Source: JAGXTF01 sp038317095
GTDB lineage: Bacteria; Bacteroidota; Bacteroidia; NS11-12g; UBA955
Assembly (NCBI GenBank): GCA_038317095.1
Contig: JBBQBB010000013.1
Span: 1-59,297, forward strand
Direction of reading: 5' to 3'
DNA length: 59,297 nt
Positions 44,355 to 53,300 of this stretch are shown here, piece by piece; within the stretch, counting starts at the first letter, position 1; every line of letters begins with the position of its first letter. A program made the position numbers and the translations under genes. Below the pieces are notes generated by a model. The model worked only from the letters and a program-made list of their open reading frames with translations, was not told where the DNA came from and made no database searches.

Positions 44355-45404
44355 TTATTTAGACATAAAGTCTGATAGTTTCCGCATGCGGTTTTTTAAA
44401 ATGGCGTCTTGCACAACCCAAATTTCATCTGTGCCCCCTAAAACCCCCCAATAAGTCTCAATTTCATGGGTTTTTAATTCTCCAGTTTTGCTTTCCTGAG
44501 AATAAGTTTCTTCTGTAATCGGGCGGTAATACAAATTTAATACGCTACGTTTTCCTTTATTGTCCAAAATATCAATGGTAAAAAATGGTTTACTTGCAAA
44601 TAAAGCAGATTTTGACTCTTTATTGTTATTAATGCCTGCAATTTCTCCGCCTTCACGTGTGACCCATGTAAACATATCTAAATAGGATAGAACCCTATTG
44701 CGATTTACATTCATTTGTCTGCCAGATTCATTTTTTAATACAAATTCCCCATCTATTTTTTCTATGAAAAAACTTTCTGTCCTATTTTCTGTCCATTTAA
44801 TGTGTAAGGATTGAATTTCATTGGATTTAATATCTAGAAGGGCAGGGGTTCTCCAATTGTTAATGTCGGTATTAAAGTATGGGGTTACAAATCCATTGTG
44901 GCCAGGAACAATAACAACGCAAGGCCGATCGTGTTTTTTGTCATTGCCTTCTTTCGGCAAATACATATACGTTCCATACTGGTCATACGTGGGTCCACCT
45001 GCATAAATGGTTTTTACCAGCGTGGTTCCACTGTAAAATTGAGCTTTCACTGCTTGCAATGCCATTTCTCTATTTATTGCTTCCAATGCAGCATCGTTTA
45101 CAGGGTTTTTAACTTGCAAATTTTCCATGATATAGTACAATAAATCATGAATGGAGGCAGTATCTGCTTTATAGCGCGTTTTTTTGTTTTTAACCCACCA
45201 AATTCCATTTGCGTCCTTTTCCATTTCCAAATATGGAATTGAAGCATTGTTCGGTGCATAGAAAATTTTGGTTATTGATTTTGGGTTTTTTAAAGCAAAA
45301 TCTTTCAACTCTACCTGACCGGTATGGTTCAAATTTCTCCATAAAAATATTCCCACAGCAACGGCTATTGTTAAAATCAAGAGGCTTATTCGGATCCTTT
45401 TCAT
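44355..45404 (-). CDS. DUF4340-like exported protein
   Basis: This 349-residue protein has an N-terminal hydrophobic signal or anchor (5-25), then a periplasmic domain built of repeated units such as Trp-Trp-Val-Lys-Asn-Lys-Lys and Ile-Tyr-Ala-Gly-Gly-Pro-Thr-Tyr-Asp. The pattern resembles the DUF4340 family, often found near gliding/ABC transporter genes in Bacteroidetes. There are no gld genes here. A TACCTTTG promoter element lies seven bases before its ATG. The family assignment is moderate and the function is not known. Confidence 0.6.
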   Translation of the reverse strand: MKRIRISLLILTIAVAVGIFLWRNLNHTGQVELKDFALKNPKSITKIFYAPNNASIPYLEMEKDANGIWWVKNKKTRYKADTASIHDLLYYIMENLQVKNPVNDAALEAINREMALQAVKAQFYSGTTLVKTIYAGGPTYDQYGTYMYLPKEGNDKKHDRPCVVIVPGHNGFVTPYFNTDINNWRTPALLDIKSNEIQSLHIKWTENRTESFFIEKIDGEFVLKNESGRQMNVNRNRVLSYLDMFTWVTREGGEIAGINNNKESKSALFASKPFFTIDILDNKGKRSVLNLYYRPITEETYSQESKTGELKTHEIETYWGVLGGTDEIWVVQDAILKNRMRKLSDFMSK

Positions 45405-45411
45405 CTGCTTG

Positions 45412-45419
45412 CAAAGGTA
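45412..45419 (-). promoter_or_regulatory. Putative -7 element (TACCTTTG)
   Basis: TACCTTTG on the minus strand fits TAnnTTTG and lies seven bases before the ATG of the DUF4340-like gene. Confidence 0.4.
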
Positions 45420-45540
45420 ATACTGCGAAAAGATACCCCGTTATGGTAATTGTAGATATAAAGTAATATTCTTATAACCCAATAGCAGCAACCATTTACA
45501 AAGAAAAATAAAGGTTTATAGATTTTTTTTGGAATACCTT

Positions 45541-45570
45541 TTGACAACTCGTGGAAAACTACTATTTTTG
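45541..45570 (+). promoter_or_regulatory. Promoter of the tRNA-tuf-ribosomal protein-rpoBC block
   Basis: TTG at 45541-45543 (within TTTTGAC), a 19-base spacer and TATTTTTG at 45563-45570 form the best -33/-7 promoter in the window. It is about 52 bases before the first tRNA. Confidence 0.65.
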
Positions 45571-45621
45571 CAGTCCTTTTTTAAGAGGTAATCCTTCTAC
45601 CTCGCGTTCTGATAAATAAAA

Positions 45622-45694
<73 letters not shown>

Positions 45695-45716
45695 CAACAA
45701 CCGACAAATCCAAAAT

Positions 45717-45797
45717 GGGGAAATACCAGAGCGGTCAAATGGGACAGACTGTAAATCTGTTGCTTCGGCTTCGGAGGTTCGAATCCTCCTTTCCCCA
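45717..45797 (+). tRNA. tRNA-Tyr (GTA)
   Basis: An 81-base class II tRNA with a long variable arm: acceptor GGGGAAA/TTTCCCC, anticodon loop CTGTAAA (anticodon GTA), T-arm GGAGG/CCTCC. The discriminator is A and the next three bases are CCA, so the 3' end is encoded, unlike the neighbouring tRNAs. Confidence 0.95.
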
Positions 45798-45859
45798 CCA
45801 GTTGGTTGTGGCAGCAAAAAGTTGCAGATGAAATCTGTTTCTTAAATGCTGTTAAAATT

Positions 45860-45932
45860 GCGGGAGTAGCTCAGTTGGTAGAGCGACAGCCTTCCAAGCT
45901 GTAGGTCGCGAGTTCGAGCCTCGTCTCCCGCT
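45860..45932 (+). tRNA. tRNA-Gly (TCC)
   Basis: A 73-base cloverleaf: acceptor GCGGGAG/CTCCCGC, anticodon stem ACAGC/GCTGT with loop CTTCCAA (anticodon TCC), T-arm with TTCGAGC loop. CCA is not encoded. Confidence 0.95.
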
Positions 45933-45981
45933 CTCCATGTGATGCAAATCACAACCCCGTTGTCGCAAGACTGCGGTTAAA

Positions 45982-46053
<72 letters not shown>

Positions 46054-46093
46054 CAAAAGTATATAAACTAAGAAACAAAAAAATAAAATAACT

Positions 46094-47275
46094 ATGGCAA
46101 AAGAAACCTTTGACCGTTCCAAACCGCACGTAAACATTGGCACCATCGGTCACGTTGACCACGGTAAGACCACATTGACTGCGGCAATTACCACTGTATT
46201 GGCTAACGCCGGACTTTCCGAAAAGAGATCATTTGAATCTATCGATTCTGCTCCCGAAGAAAAAGAACGTGGAATTACTATTAACACTGCGCACGTTGAA
46301 TATTCAACTGCAAAGCGTCACTACGCGCACGTAGATTGTCCAGGTCACGCCGACTATGTTAAAAACATGGTTACAGGTGCTGCCCAAATGGATGGTGCAA
46401 TATTGGTAGTAGCGTCTACCGACGGACCCATGCCTCAAACTCGCGAGCATATCCTACTTGCCCGTCAGGTTGGTGTACCTCGTTTGGTAGTATTTATGAA
46501 TAAAGTAGACATGGTTGACGATCCTGAATTGTTGGATCTTGTAGAACTTGAAATGCGTGATTTGTTAAAATTCTATGAATTCCATGATGAGACTCCAATT
46601 ATTCGTGGTTCAGCACTTGGTGCTTTGAACGGCGAACAAAAATGGGTTGATACAGTAATGGAGCTTATGGATGCAGTGGATAGCTGGATTCCGATTCCTC
46701 CTCGTCTGGTAGATCAACCATTCCTAATGCCTGTTGAAGATGTCTTCTCTATTACTGGCCGTGGAACTGTTGCAACAGGACGTATAGAACGTGGTGTAAT
46801 TAATGTAGGAAACCCTGTAGAAATCATAGGATTTGGTGCTTCATTGACCTCAACTGTTACCGGTGTTGAAATGTTCCGCAAATTGTTGGATCGTGGAGAA
46901 GCTGGCGACAACGCAGGATTGTTGTTGCGCGGTGTTGAAAAAGAAGACATTCGCCGTGGAATGGTAATTTGTGCTCCAAAATCTGTAACACCACATAAGA
47001 AATTTAAAGGTGAAGTATACGTTTTGAGCAAAGAAGAAGGTGGCCGTCATACGCCATTCTTTAACAAATATCGTCCTCAATTCTATTTCCGTACAACGGA
47101 TGTAACTGGAGAAATAATGCTTCCTGAAGGAACTGAAATGGTTATGCCTGGTGATAACATTTCTGTAACTGTAGAGCTAATTCAGCCTATTGCTATGGAA
47201 AAAGGTCTACGTTTTGCAATCCGTGAAGGTGGCAGAACAGTAGGTGCTGGTCAGGTAACAGAAATTATAGAATAA
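46094..47275 (+). CDS. tuf: Elongation factor Tu
   Basis: This 393-residue GTPase carries aminoacyl-tRNA to the ribosome. The G1 motif Gly-His-Val-Asp-His-Gly-Lys-Thr-Thr lies at 18-26, followed by Asp-Cys-Pro-Gly-His-Ala-Asp-Tyr and Asn-Lys-Val-Asp-Met. Domains II and III complete the normal length. It follows the tRNA cluster Thr-Tyr-Gly-Thr, an arrangement also seen at tufB of gammaproteobacteria, and is ended by a strong hairpin before tRNA-Trp. G/C use is higher than in nearby accessory genes, as expected for a highly expressed gene. Confidence 0.97.
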   Translation: MAKETFDRSKPHVNIGTIGHVDHGKTTLTAAITTVLANAGLSEKRSFESIDSAPEEKERGITINTAHVEYSTAKRHYAHVDCPGHADYVKNMVTGAAQMDGAILVVASTDGPMPQTREHILLARQVGVPRLVVFMNKVDMVDDPELLDLVELEMRDLLKFYEFHDETPIIRGSALGALNGEQKWVDTVMELMDAVDSWIPIPPRLVDQPFLMPVEDVFSITGRGTVATGRIERGVINVGNPVEIIGFGASLTSTVTGVEMFRKLLDRGEAGDNAGLLLRGVEKEDIRRGMVICAPKSVTPHKKFKGEVYVLSKEEGGRHTPFFNKYRPQFYFRTTDVTGEIMLPEGTEMVMPGDNISVTVELIQPIAMEKGLRFAIREGGRTVGAGQVTEIIE

Positions 47276-47295
47276 CACAACGAAGGTTGTTTAAT

Positions 47296-47321
47296 AAAAA
47301 GGAGTGTTCGCACTCCTTTTT
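47296..47321 (+). terminator. Rho-independent terminator after tuf
   Basis: GGAGTG (47301-47306), TTCG loop, CACTCC (47311-47316), then five T, with matching A's upstream. It begins just after the tuf stop and lies before tRNA-Trp; some read-through must occur if the downstream genes use the tuf promoter. Confidence 0.8.
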
Positions 47322-47323
47322 AT

Positions 47324-47394
47324 ACGGGTATAGTTCAATGGTAGAATAGAGGTCTCCAAAACCTTTGATCTGGGTTCGAATCCTAGTACCCGTG
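47324..47394 (+). tRNA. tRNA-Trp (CCA)
   Basis: A 71-base cloverleaf: acceptor ACGGGTA/TACCCGT, D-arm GTTC/GAAT, anticodon loop CTCCAAA (anticodon CCA), T-arm CTGGG/CCTAG. The discriminator is G. It lies between the tuf terminator and secE. Confidence 0.93.
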
Positions 47395-47422
47395 CTAAGC
47401 AATCCATAAAAGGAAAGCAAAA

Positions 47423-47620
47423 ATGTTACAGAGAATAACAAACTACTTCCGCGAAATGCGTGACGAATTGGTGAATAAAGTTTCATGGCCGACATGGAAC
47501 GAACTTACTGAAAGCACAACCATTGTGATTGTTGCTTCTGTGATTTTTGCGTTGGTAATTTGGGCTATAGATAGCTCATTGGGCTTGGCGTTAACCAATT
47601 TTTATAAAATGTTTAAATAA
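47423..47620 (+). CDS. secE: Preprotein translocase subunit SecE
   Basis: This 65-residue single-helix subunit of the SecYEG channel has an N-terminal amphipathic region with Val-Ser-Trp-Pro-Thr-Trp-Asn-Glu, the conserved surface helix, and then one membrane helix (about 35-55). It is the short form found in many bacteria, against the three-helix E. coli protein. Its position between tRNA-Trp and nusG is the usual one. Confidence 0.9.
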   Translation: MLQRITNYFREMRDELVNKVSWPTWNELTESTTIVIVASVIFALVIWAIDSSLGLALTNFYKMFK

Positions 47621-47625
47621 GGGTT

Positions 47626-48177
47626 ATGACCACAGTAGACGAGAAATATAAATGGTATGTTGTTAGGGCCATCACCGGACAAGAAAAGAAGGTGAAGCAT
47701 AACATTCAGGTGGAGCTGGAACGAGCTTCCAAAGGAGACTATGTGCCAGAAATATTGATACCTACTGAAAAAATTTATCAGATTAAAAATGGTAAAAAGA
47801 TAGCCAAAGAGAGAAACGCTTTCCCAGGCTATATTTTGGTTCAAGCCGATTTCTCGGATGCGGAGGTTATTCCAATCATTAAAAGCATTTCTGGCGTGGT
47901 TGGGTTTTTGGGTTCAAAAGACCAGCCTGTGCCTTTAAGAAGTAATGAGTTAAGTAGGATTTTGGGCACCGCAGATCAATTGGGAGAATCTGAAAATTCG
48001 ACAGATGAGCAATTTGTGATTGGTGAACCAGTGAAAGTAATTGATGGCCCGTTCAATGATTTTGATGGTGTTATCGAAGAAGTAAATGACGAAAAGAAAA
48101 AGTTGAAGGTGATGGTAAAGATTTTTGGCCGTCGCACTCCGTTAGAATTAAATTATAACCAGATTCAAAAACTGTAA
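47626..48177 (+). CDS. nusG: Transcription termination/antitermination factor NusG
   Basis: This 183-residue factor binds RNA polymerase across the cleft and links it to Rho or the ribosome. The N-terminal NGN domain starts Trp-Tyr-Val-Val-Arg-Ala and includes Phe-Pro-Gly-Tyr-Ile-Leu-Val. The C-terminal KOW domain has Val-Ile-Asp-Gly-Pro-Phe-Asn-Asp-Phe. Standard length. It follows secE by five bases and precedes rplK by 12, within one transcript. Confidence 0.95.
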   Translation: MTTVDEKYKWYVVRAITGQEKKVKHNIQVELERASKGDYVPEILIPTEKIYQIKNGKKIAKERNAFPGYILVQADFSDAEVIPIIKSISGVVGFLGSKDQPVPLRSNELSRILGTADQLGESENSTDEQFVIGEPVKVIDGPFNDFDGVIEEVNDEKKKLKVMVKIFGRRTPLELNYNQIQKL

Positions 48178-48189
48178 AACTAAAACAAA

Positions 48190-48627
48190 ATGGCAAAAGA
48201 GATAACAGGTTATCTGAGACTTCAGGTGAAGGGCGGACAAGCAAACCCAGCTCCACCAATTGGACCTGCACTAGGTTCTAAAGGTGTAAACATCATGGAT
48301 TTCTGTAAACAATTCAACGCACGTACCCAAGAAAAAATGGGAAAAATACTGCCGGTGTTGCTTACATTGTATGTCGATAAATCATTCGACTTTATTATTA
48401 AAAATCCTCCAGTTGCTGTGCAATTATTGGAAGCAACCAAAGCGGCCAAAGGTTCTGCTGAGCCTAACCGCAAAAAAATTGGTTCTGTAAATTGGGAGCA
48501 AGTTAAAACCATTGCAAATGAAAAAATGCCTGATTTGAATTGTTTTACGGAAGAATCTGCTATGAAATTGGTTGCAGGAACTGCTCGTAGTATGGGTATT
48601 ACTATCACTGGAGATGCACCCTTCTAA
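48190..48627 (+). CDS. rplK: Ribosomal protein uL11
   Basis: This 145-residue protein of the GTPase-associated centre binds 23S rRNA and the L10-L12 stalk base. The N-terminal Pro-Ala-Pro-Pro-Ile-Gly-Pro-Ala-Leu-Gly and Met-Asp-Phe-Cys-Lys-Gln-Phe-Asn motifs are diagnostic. Standard length and position. I see no room for a separate L1-binding leader in the 12 bases before it. Confidence 0.97.
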   Translation: MAKEITGYLRLQVKGGQANPAPPIGPALGSKGVNIMDFCKQFNARTQEKMGKILPVLLTLYVDKSFDFIIKNPPVAVQLLEATKAAKGSAEPNRKKIGSVNWEQVKTIANEKMPDLNCFTEESAMKLVAGTARSMGITITGDAPF

Positions 48628-48638
48628 AATTAAGAAAA

Positions 48639-49334
48639 ATGAAAATTGGTAAAAAAAGAAAAGAAGTGTTGGCTAAATATGATGCTACAAAAGCTTATTC
48701 TCTGAAAGAAGCTTTCGACATTGTAAAGAAAATCACCACAACTAAATTTGACGCGTCTGTGGACATAGATGTGCGTTTAGGCGTTGATCCAAAACAAGCG
48801 AACCAAATGGTTAGAGGTGTTGCCGCATTGCCGCATGGATTGGGTAAAACCATATCTGTATTGGTCCTTTGCACCCCTGATAAAGAACAAGAAGCAAAAG
48901 ATGCCGGTGCAGATTTTGTAGGATTGGATGATTATATTGAAAAAATTGCAGGTGGTTGGACCGATATTGATATCATAATTGCCATGCCTGCGGTTATGGC
49001 AAAACTGGGTAGACTGGGTAAAATTCTTGGTCCTCGCAATTTGATGCCGAATCCTAAAAGTGGAACCGTTACTGTGGATGTGGGCAAAGCTGTTGTTGAA
49101 GTTAAAGCAGGTAAAATTGACTTTAAGGTAGATAAAACGGGTATAATTCACACTTCAATCGGTAAAGCTTCTTTTGATTCAGAAAAATTGATTGAAAATG
49201 CCCAAGAACTTGTTTCAGTGTTAAATAAACTTAAACCAAGCGCTGCCAAAGGCACATATTTCCGCAGCATTTATTTAAGCAGCACCATGAGCCCGAGTGT
49301 AAATGTTGAGGTTAAATCTATTGTAGGTATCTGA
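48639..49334 (+). CDS. rplA: Ribosomal protein uL1
   Basis: This 231-residue protein of the L1 stalk guides tRNA exit and in many bacteria represses its own operon. Gly-Leu-Gly-Lys-Thr and Leu-Gly-Arg-Leu-Gly-Lys-Ile-Leu-Gly-Pro-Arg-Asn-Leu-Met-Pro-Asn-Pro-Lys are the family signature. Standard length, 11 bases after rplK. Confidence 0.97.
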   Translation: MKIGKKRKEVLAKYDATKAYSLKEAFDIVKKITTTKFDASVDIDVRLGVDPKQANQMVRGVAALPHGLGKTISVLVLCTPDKEQEAKDAGADFVGLDDYIEKIAGGWTDIDIIIAMPAVMAKLGRLGKILGPRNLMPNPKSGTVTVDVGKAVVEVKAGKIDFKVDKTGIIHTSIGKASFDSEKLIENAQELVSVLNKLKPSAAKGTYFRSIYLSSTMSPSVNVEVKSIVGI

Positions 49335-49339
49335 AAATT

Positions 49340-49864
49340 ATGAACAAAACTGAAAAACAGGCGGTAGTTGCAGAACTAACCGAAACATTTAAAGCCAATA
49401 ACTTTGTTTACTTGGCTGATACAAGTGGTTTAACAGCCAATCAAACTACCCGTTTAAGACGCATGCTTTTTGAAAAAGGTGTTTCTATGCGCATGGCTAA
49501 GAATACGTTAATACAACTTGCGATGCAGAACAGTGGTAAAGATTTTGGCGATTTGCAAACTGCATTGGTTGGTACTAGTTGCATTCTTACTGCTGAGAAC
49601 ATGAAATCACCCGCACAGGCGATTAAAAAATTCAGAGAGACTTCACCTGCTCCGTTACTAAAAGGCGCATGGATCCATACGGATGTCTATTTGGGAGACA
49701 ACCAACTTGATGCCTTAACCAAATTGAAATCTAAAGAAGATTTGATTGGGGAAGTAATTAATATGTTGCAAACGCCAGCGCGTAATGTTATTTCTGCATT
49801 GCAAAACAATGCAGGAAATAAATTGGCGGCTTTGGTTAAAGCAATAGAAGAAAAGAAATCATAA
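49340..49864 (+). CDS. rplJ: Ribosomal protein uL10
   Basis: This 174-residue base of the L12 stalk has an N-terminal rRNA-binding part with Leu-Arg-Arg-Met-Leu-Phe-Glu-Lys-Gly and a C-terminal helix that holds L12 dimers. It begins five bases after rplA, too close for the classical L10 leader hairpin. A 34-base A-rich gap separates it from rplL. Confidence 0.95.
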   Translation: MNKTEKQAVVAELTETFKANNFVYLADTSGLTANQTTRLRRMLFEKGVSMRMAKNTLIQLAMQNSGKDFGDLQTALVGTSCILTAENMKSPAQAIKKFRETSPAPLLKGAWIHTDVYLGDNQLDALTKLKSKEDLIGEVINMLQTPARNVISALQNNAGNKLAALVKAIEEKKS

Positions 49865-49898
49865 CAAAAACAAACAATAAACACTAAAAAATAAAACA

Positions 49899-50270
49899 AT
49901 GGTAGATTTGAAAGAATTCGCGAATCAGTTGGTAAATCTTACAGTAAAAGAAGTAAATGAGCTAGCTCAGATCCTTAAGGATGATCATGGTATCGAACCA
50001 GCTGCTGCTGTTGCAGTTGCTGCTGCTCCTGCCGCTGCTGGTGAAGCTGCTGCAGAGCAAACTGAATTTGATGTAATCCTGATTAATTCAGGTGCAAGCA
50101 AATTAAATGTAGTTAAGATTGTAAAAGATCTTACAGGACTAGGTCTTAAAGAGGCTAAAGATCTTGTTGACGGTGCCCCTCAAGCAATAAAGGAAAAAGT
50201 TTCTAAAGGTGAAGCCGAAACCATTGCTGAAAAATTGAAAGAGGCGGGTGCTGAAGTTGAGGTTAAGTAA
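49899..50270 (+). CDS. rplL: Ribosomal protein bL12
   Basis: This 123-residue stalk protein recruits translation factors. The N-terminal dimerisation helix, an Ala-rich hinge (Ala-Ala-Ala-Pro-Ala-Ala-Ala-Gly) and the C-terminal globular domain with Gly-Leu-Gly-Leu-Lys-Glu-Ala-Lys are normal. It is followed by a GC-rich hairpin before rpoB, which may reduce transcription into rpoBC. Confidence 0.96.
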   Translation: MVDLKEFANQLVNLTVKEVNELAQILKDDHGIEPAAAVAVAAAPAAAGEAAAEQTEFDVILINSGASKLNVVKIVKDLTGLGLKEAKDLVDGAPQAIKEKVSKGEAETIAEKLKEAGAEVEVK

Positions 50271-50293
50271 TCCGTTAAAAAATTAATGGCCTG

Positions 50294-50318
50294 GGCCCCG
50301 GTTAACCGAGGGCCTTTT
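50294..50318 (+). terminator. Attenuator-like hairpin between rplL and rpoB
   Basis: GGCCC-CGGTT (50294-50303) pairs with AACCG-A-GGGCC (50304-50314, one bulged A), followed by TTTT. The loop is minimal, so the outer pairs probably open it. The place matches the partial terminator between rplL and rpoB known in E. coli. Only a partial terminator is likely, since rpoBC have no other obvious promoter. Confidence 0.5.
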
Positions 50319-50370
50319 GGTCGTTTATCTTCCCCATATCTTTCCCCATTAAAACTAAAAAACTAAAACA

Positions 50371-53300
50371 TTGAGCACGACACAAAACCAACGTATATCT
50401 TTTGGCAAAGTAAAACATGCCATTGATTATCCAGATTTCTTGGATGTTCAGCTGAAATCATTTCAGGAGTTCTTTCAACTTGATACCCCCGCAGATAAAC
50501 GCGAGGGAGAGGGACTTTTTAAAATGTTTCGTGAAAACTTCCCCATTACCGATACGCGTAATATATTTGTTCTAGAATTTCTTGATTACTTTGTGGATCC
50601 ACCTAGGTACACTTTGCAAGAATGCATAGAACGTGGCCTTAGCTACTCTGTGCCCCTAAAAGCTAAATTGAAACTTAGCTGTAACGACCCCGAGCATGAA
50701 GATTTTAAAACCATTGTGCAGGATGTGTATTTGGGTACAATTCCATACATGACTCCAAATGGTACTTTCGTAATCAATGGTGCCGAACGTGTTATTGTAA
50801 GTCAGTTGCATAGATCTCCAGGTGTGTTTTTTGGACAAAGTGTGCACTCAAATGGTACCAAACTTTATTCGGCAAGGGTAATTCCTTTTAAAGGTTCATG
50901 GATAGAATTTGCTACCGATGTGAATGCGGTAATGTATGCATATATCGACCGTAAAAAGAAATTTCCAGTAACTACTTTATTAAGGGCCATAGGCTTTGAA
51001 AGTGACAAAGACATCCTAGATATTTTTGGACTTAGTGAAGAGGTTAAAGTTTCTAAATCAGGCTTGAAGAAAATTATTGGCCGCAAACTTGCCGCTAGGG
51101 TTCTTCGCACTTGGATTGAAGATTTTGTGGATGAAGATACTGGAGAGGTTGTTTCCATTGAACGTAATGAGGTAATTTTAGAAAGAGATACCATCATTGC
51201 AGACGAGCATATTGATGTAATTGTGGATGCAGGCGTAAAAACCATTATCCTTTCTACAGAATCAAAAGACAATATCAAATATGATATTATTTACAATACA
51301 CTACAAAAGGATACGTCCAACAACGGCAAAGAAGCTTTAGAAGTTATTTATCGCCAATTAAGGAATGCAGATCCGCCGGATGAAGAAACCGCAAGGGGCA
51401 TCATTGAAAGATTGTTCTTTTCTGATAAGCGTTACGATCTTGGTGAAGTTGGACGATACCGTATCAATAAAAAATTAAAACTTCAAACAAGTATGAATGT
51501 AAAAGTTCTTACTAAGGAAGATATAATATGCATAATCAATTATTTAATTCATTTATTTAACGGCACTGAACTAACAGATGATATTGACCATTTAAGTAAC
51601 AGACGCGTGCGCACAGTTGGTGAACAATTGTATGCACAGTTTGGCGTTGGTTTGGCTCGTATGTCTCGTACCATCCGAGAAAAAATGAACATTCGCGACA
51701 ATGAGGTTTTTACACCCCAGGATTTGGTGAATGCGCGAACACTTTCTTCTGTAATAAATTCATTTTTTGGAACCAATCAGCTTTCCCAATTTTTGGATCA
51801 AATCAATCCTTTGGCAGAACTAACCCACAAACGTAGGTTATCCGCACTTGGGCCAGGTGGTTTGAGCCGCGAAAGAGCTGGTTTTGAGGTTCGAGATGTA
51901 CACTATACCCATTATGGTCGTTTGTGCACCATCGAAACCCCTGAAGGTCCAAACATTGGTTTGATTTCATCACTTTGTGTGCATGCAAAAATTAACAGTA
52001 TGGGTTTCCTTGAAACCCCATATCGTAAAGTTATACAAGGTAAAATTGAAGACGGTATTATCTACTTAAGCGCTGAAGAAGAAGATCAAAAAACAATTGC
52101 CCAAGCAAATGCGGAAGTAGATGCAAAAGGTAATTTTAAAACCACACTCCTAAAAGCTAGAAAAGAAGGTGATTTTCCTTTAGTGGCGCCAAGTGCAATT
52201 GACTACATGGATGTTGCGCCAAACCAGATTGTTTCTATTGCAGCATCTCTAATTCCATTTTTGGAGCATGATGACGCAAACCGTGCGCTTATGGGTTCCA
52301 ATATGCAACGTCAGGCTGTGCCTTTGATCAAGCCTGAATCTCCAATTGTGGGTACTGGTCTTGAAAGAAAAGTTGCCCAGGATAGCCGTTCGTTAATTAA
52401 TGCCGAAGGCAATGGTGTTGTAGAATATGTAGATGCACGGGAAATTAGAATTCGCTACCAGCATAATGACAATGATGATTTGGTAAGTTTTACAGGCAAT
52501 ACCAAAACGTATTACTTAACTAAATTCCGCAGAACCAACCAAAATTCATGTATCAATCTTTGCCCAATAGTTAGCAAAGGCGAGAAAGTGGTAAAAGGTC
52601 AGGTAATATGTGAAGGTTATGCTACACAGGGAGGTGAACTTGCACTGGGTAGAAACTTGAAAGTGGCATTTATGCCATGGCAAGGTTACAACTTTGAAGA
52701 TGCGATTGTGATTTCTGAGAAAGTTGTAAAAGACGATTGGTTCACTACCATTTATATTACGGAGTTTGAACTTGAAGTCCGCGATACAAAACGCGGTGCA
52801 GAAGAGCTTACCAACGATATTCCGAACGTAAGTGATGAAATGACCAAAAACTTAGATGAACATGGTCTAATTCGAATTGGGGCAGAAGTAAAAGAGGGCG
52901 ATATCCTTATTGGTAAAATCACACCAAAAGGTGAAACCGAACCTTCCCCTGAGGAGAAATTGCTTCGCGCCATTTTCGGAGATAAAGCAGGTGATGTTAA
53001 AGATGCTTCATTAAAAGCTGCGCCTGGCACTACCGGTGTGGTAATTGACAAAAAACTTTTTAGCAAATCTAAAAAAGATAAAAATGCCCGCAACAACGAT
53101 AAGGGGCGCCTTTCTAAACTTGAAGAAGACCACAAAAAGGAAATTGCGGAACTTAAAGATGAATTGGTTAAGAAGTTGTTCCAATTGGTGAACGGAAAAA
53201 CCAGTCAAGGTGTGTTTAACATGTACAGCGAAGAATTGATTCCTAAAGGTACAAAGTTTACACAGAAAAACTTGATGAGCATCGATTATTCCAATGTTAA

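Noticed and set aside
49335..49339. L10-type autoregulatory leader before rplJ
   Set aside because: Only five bases separate rplA and rplJ, too short for the leader.
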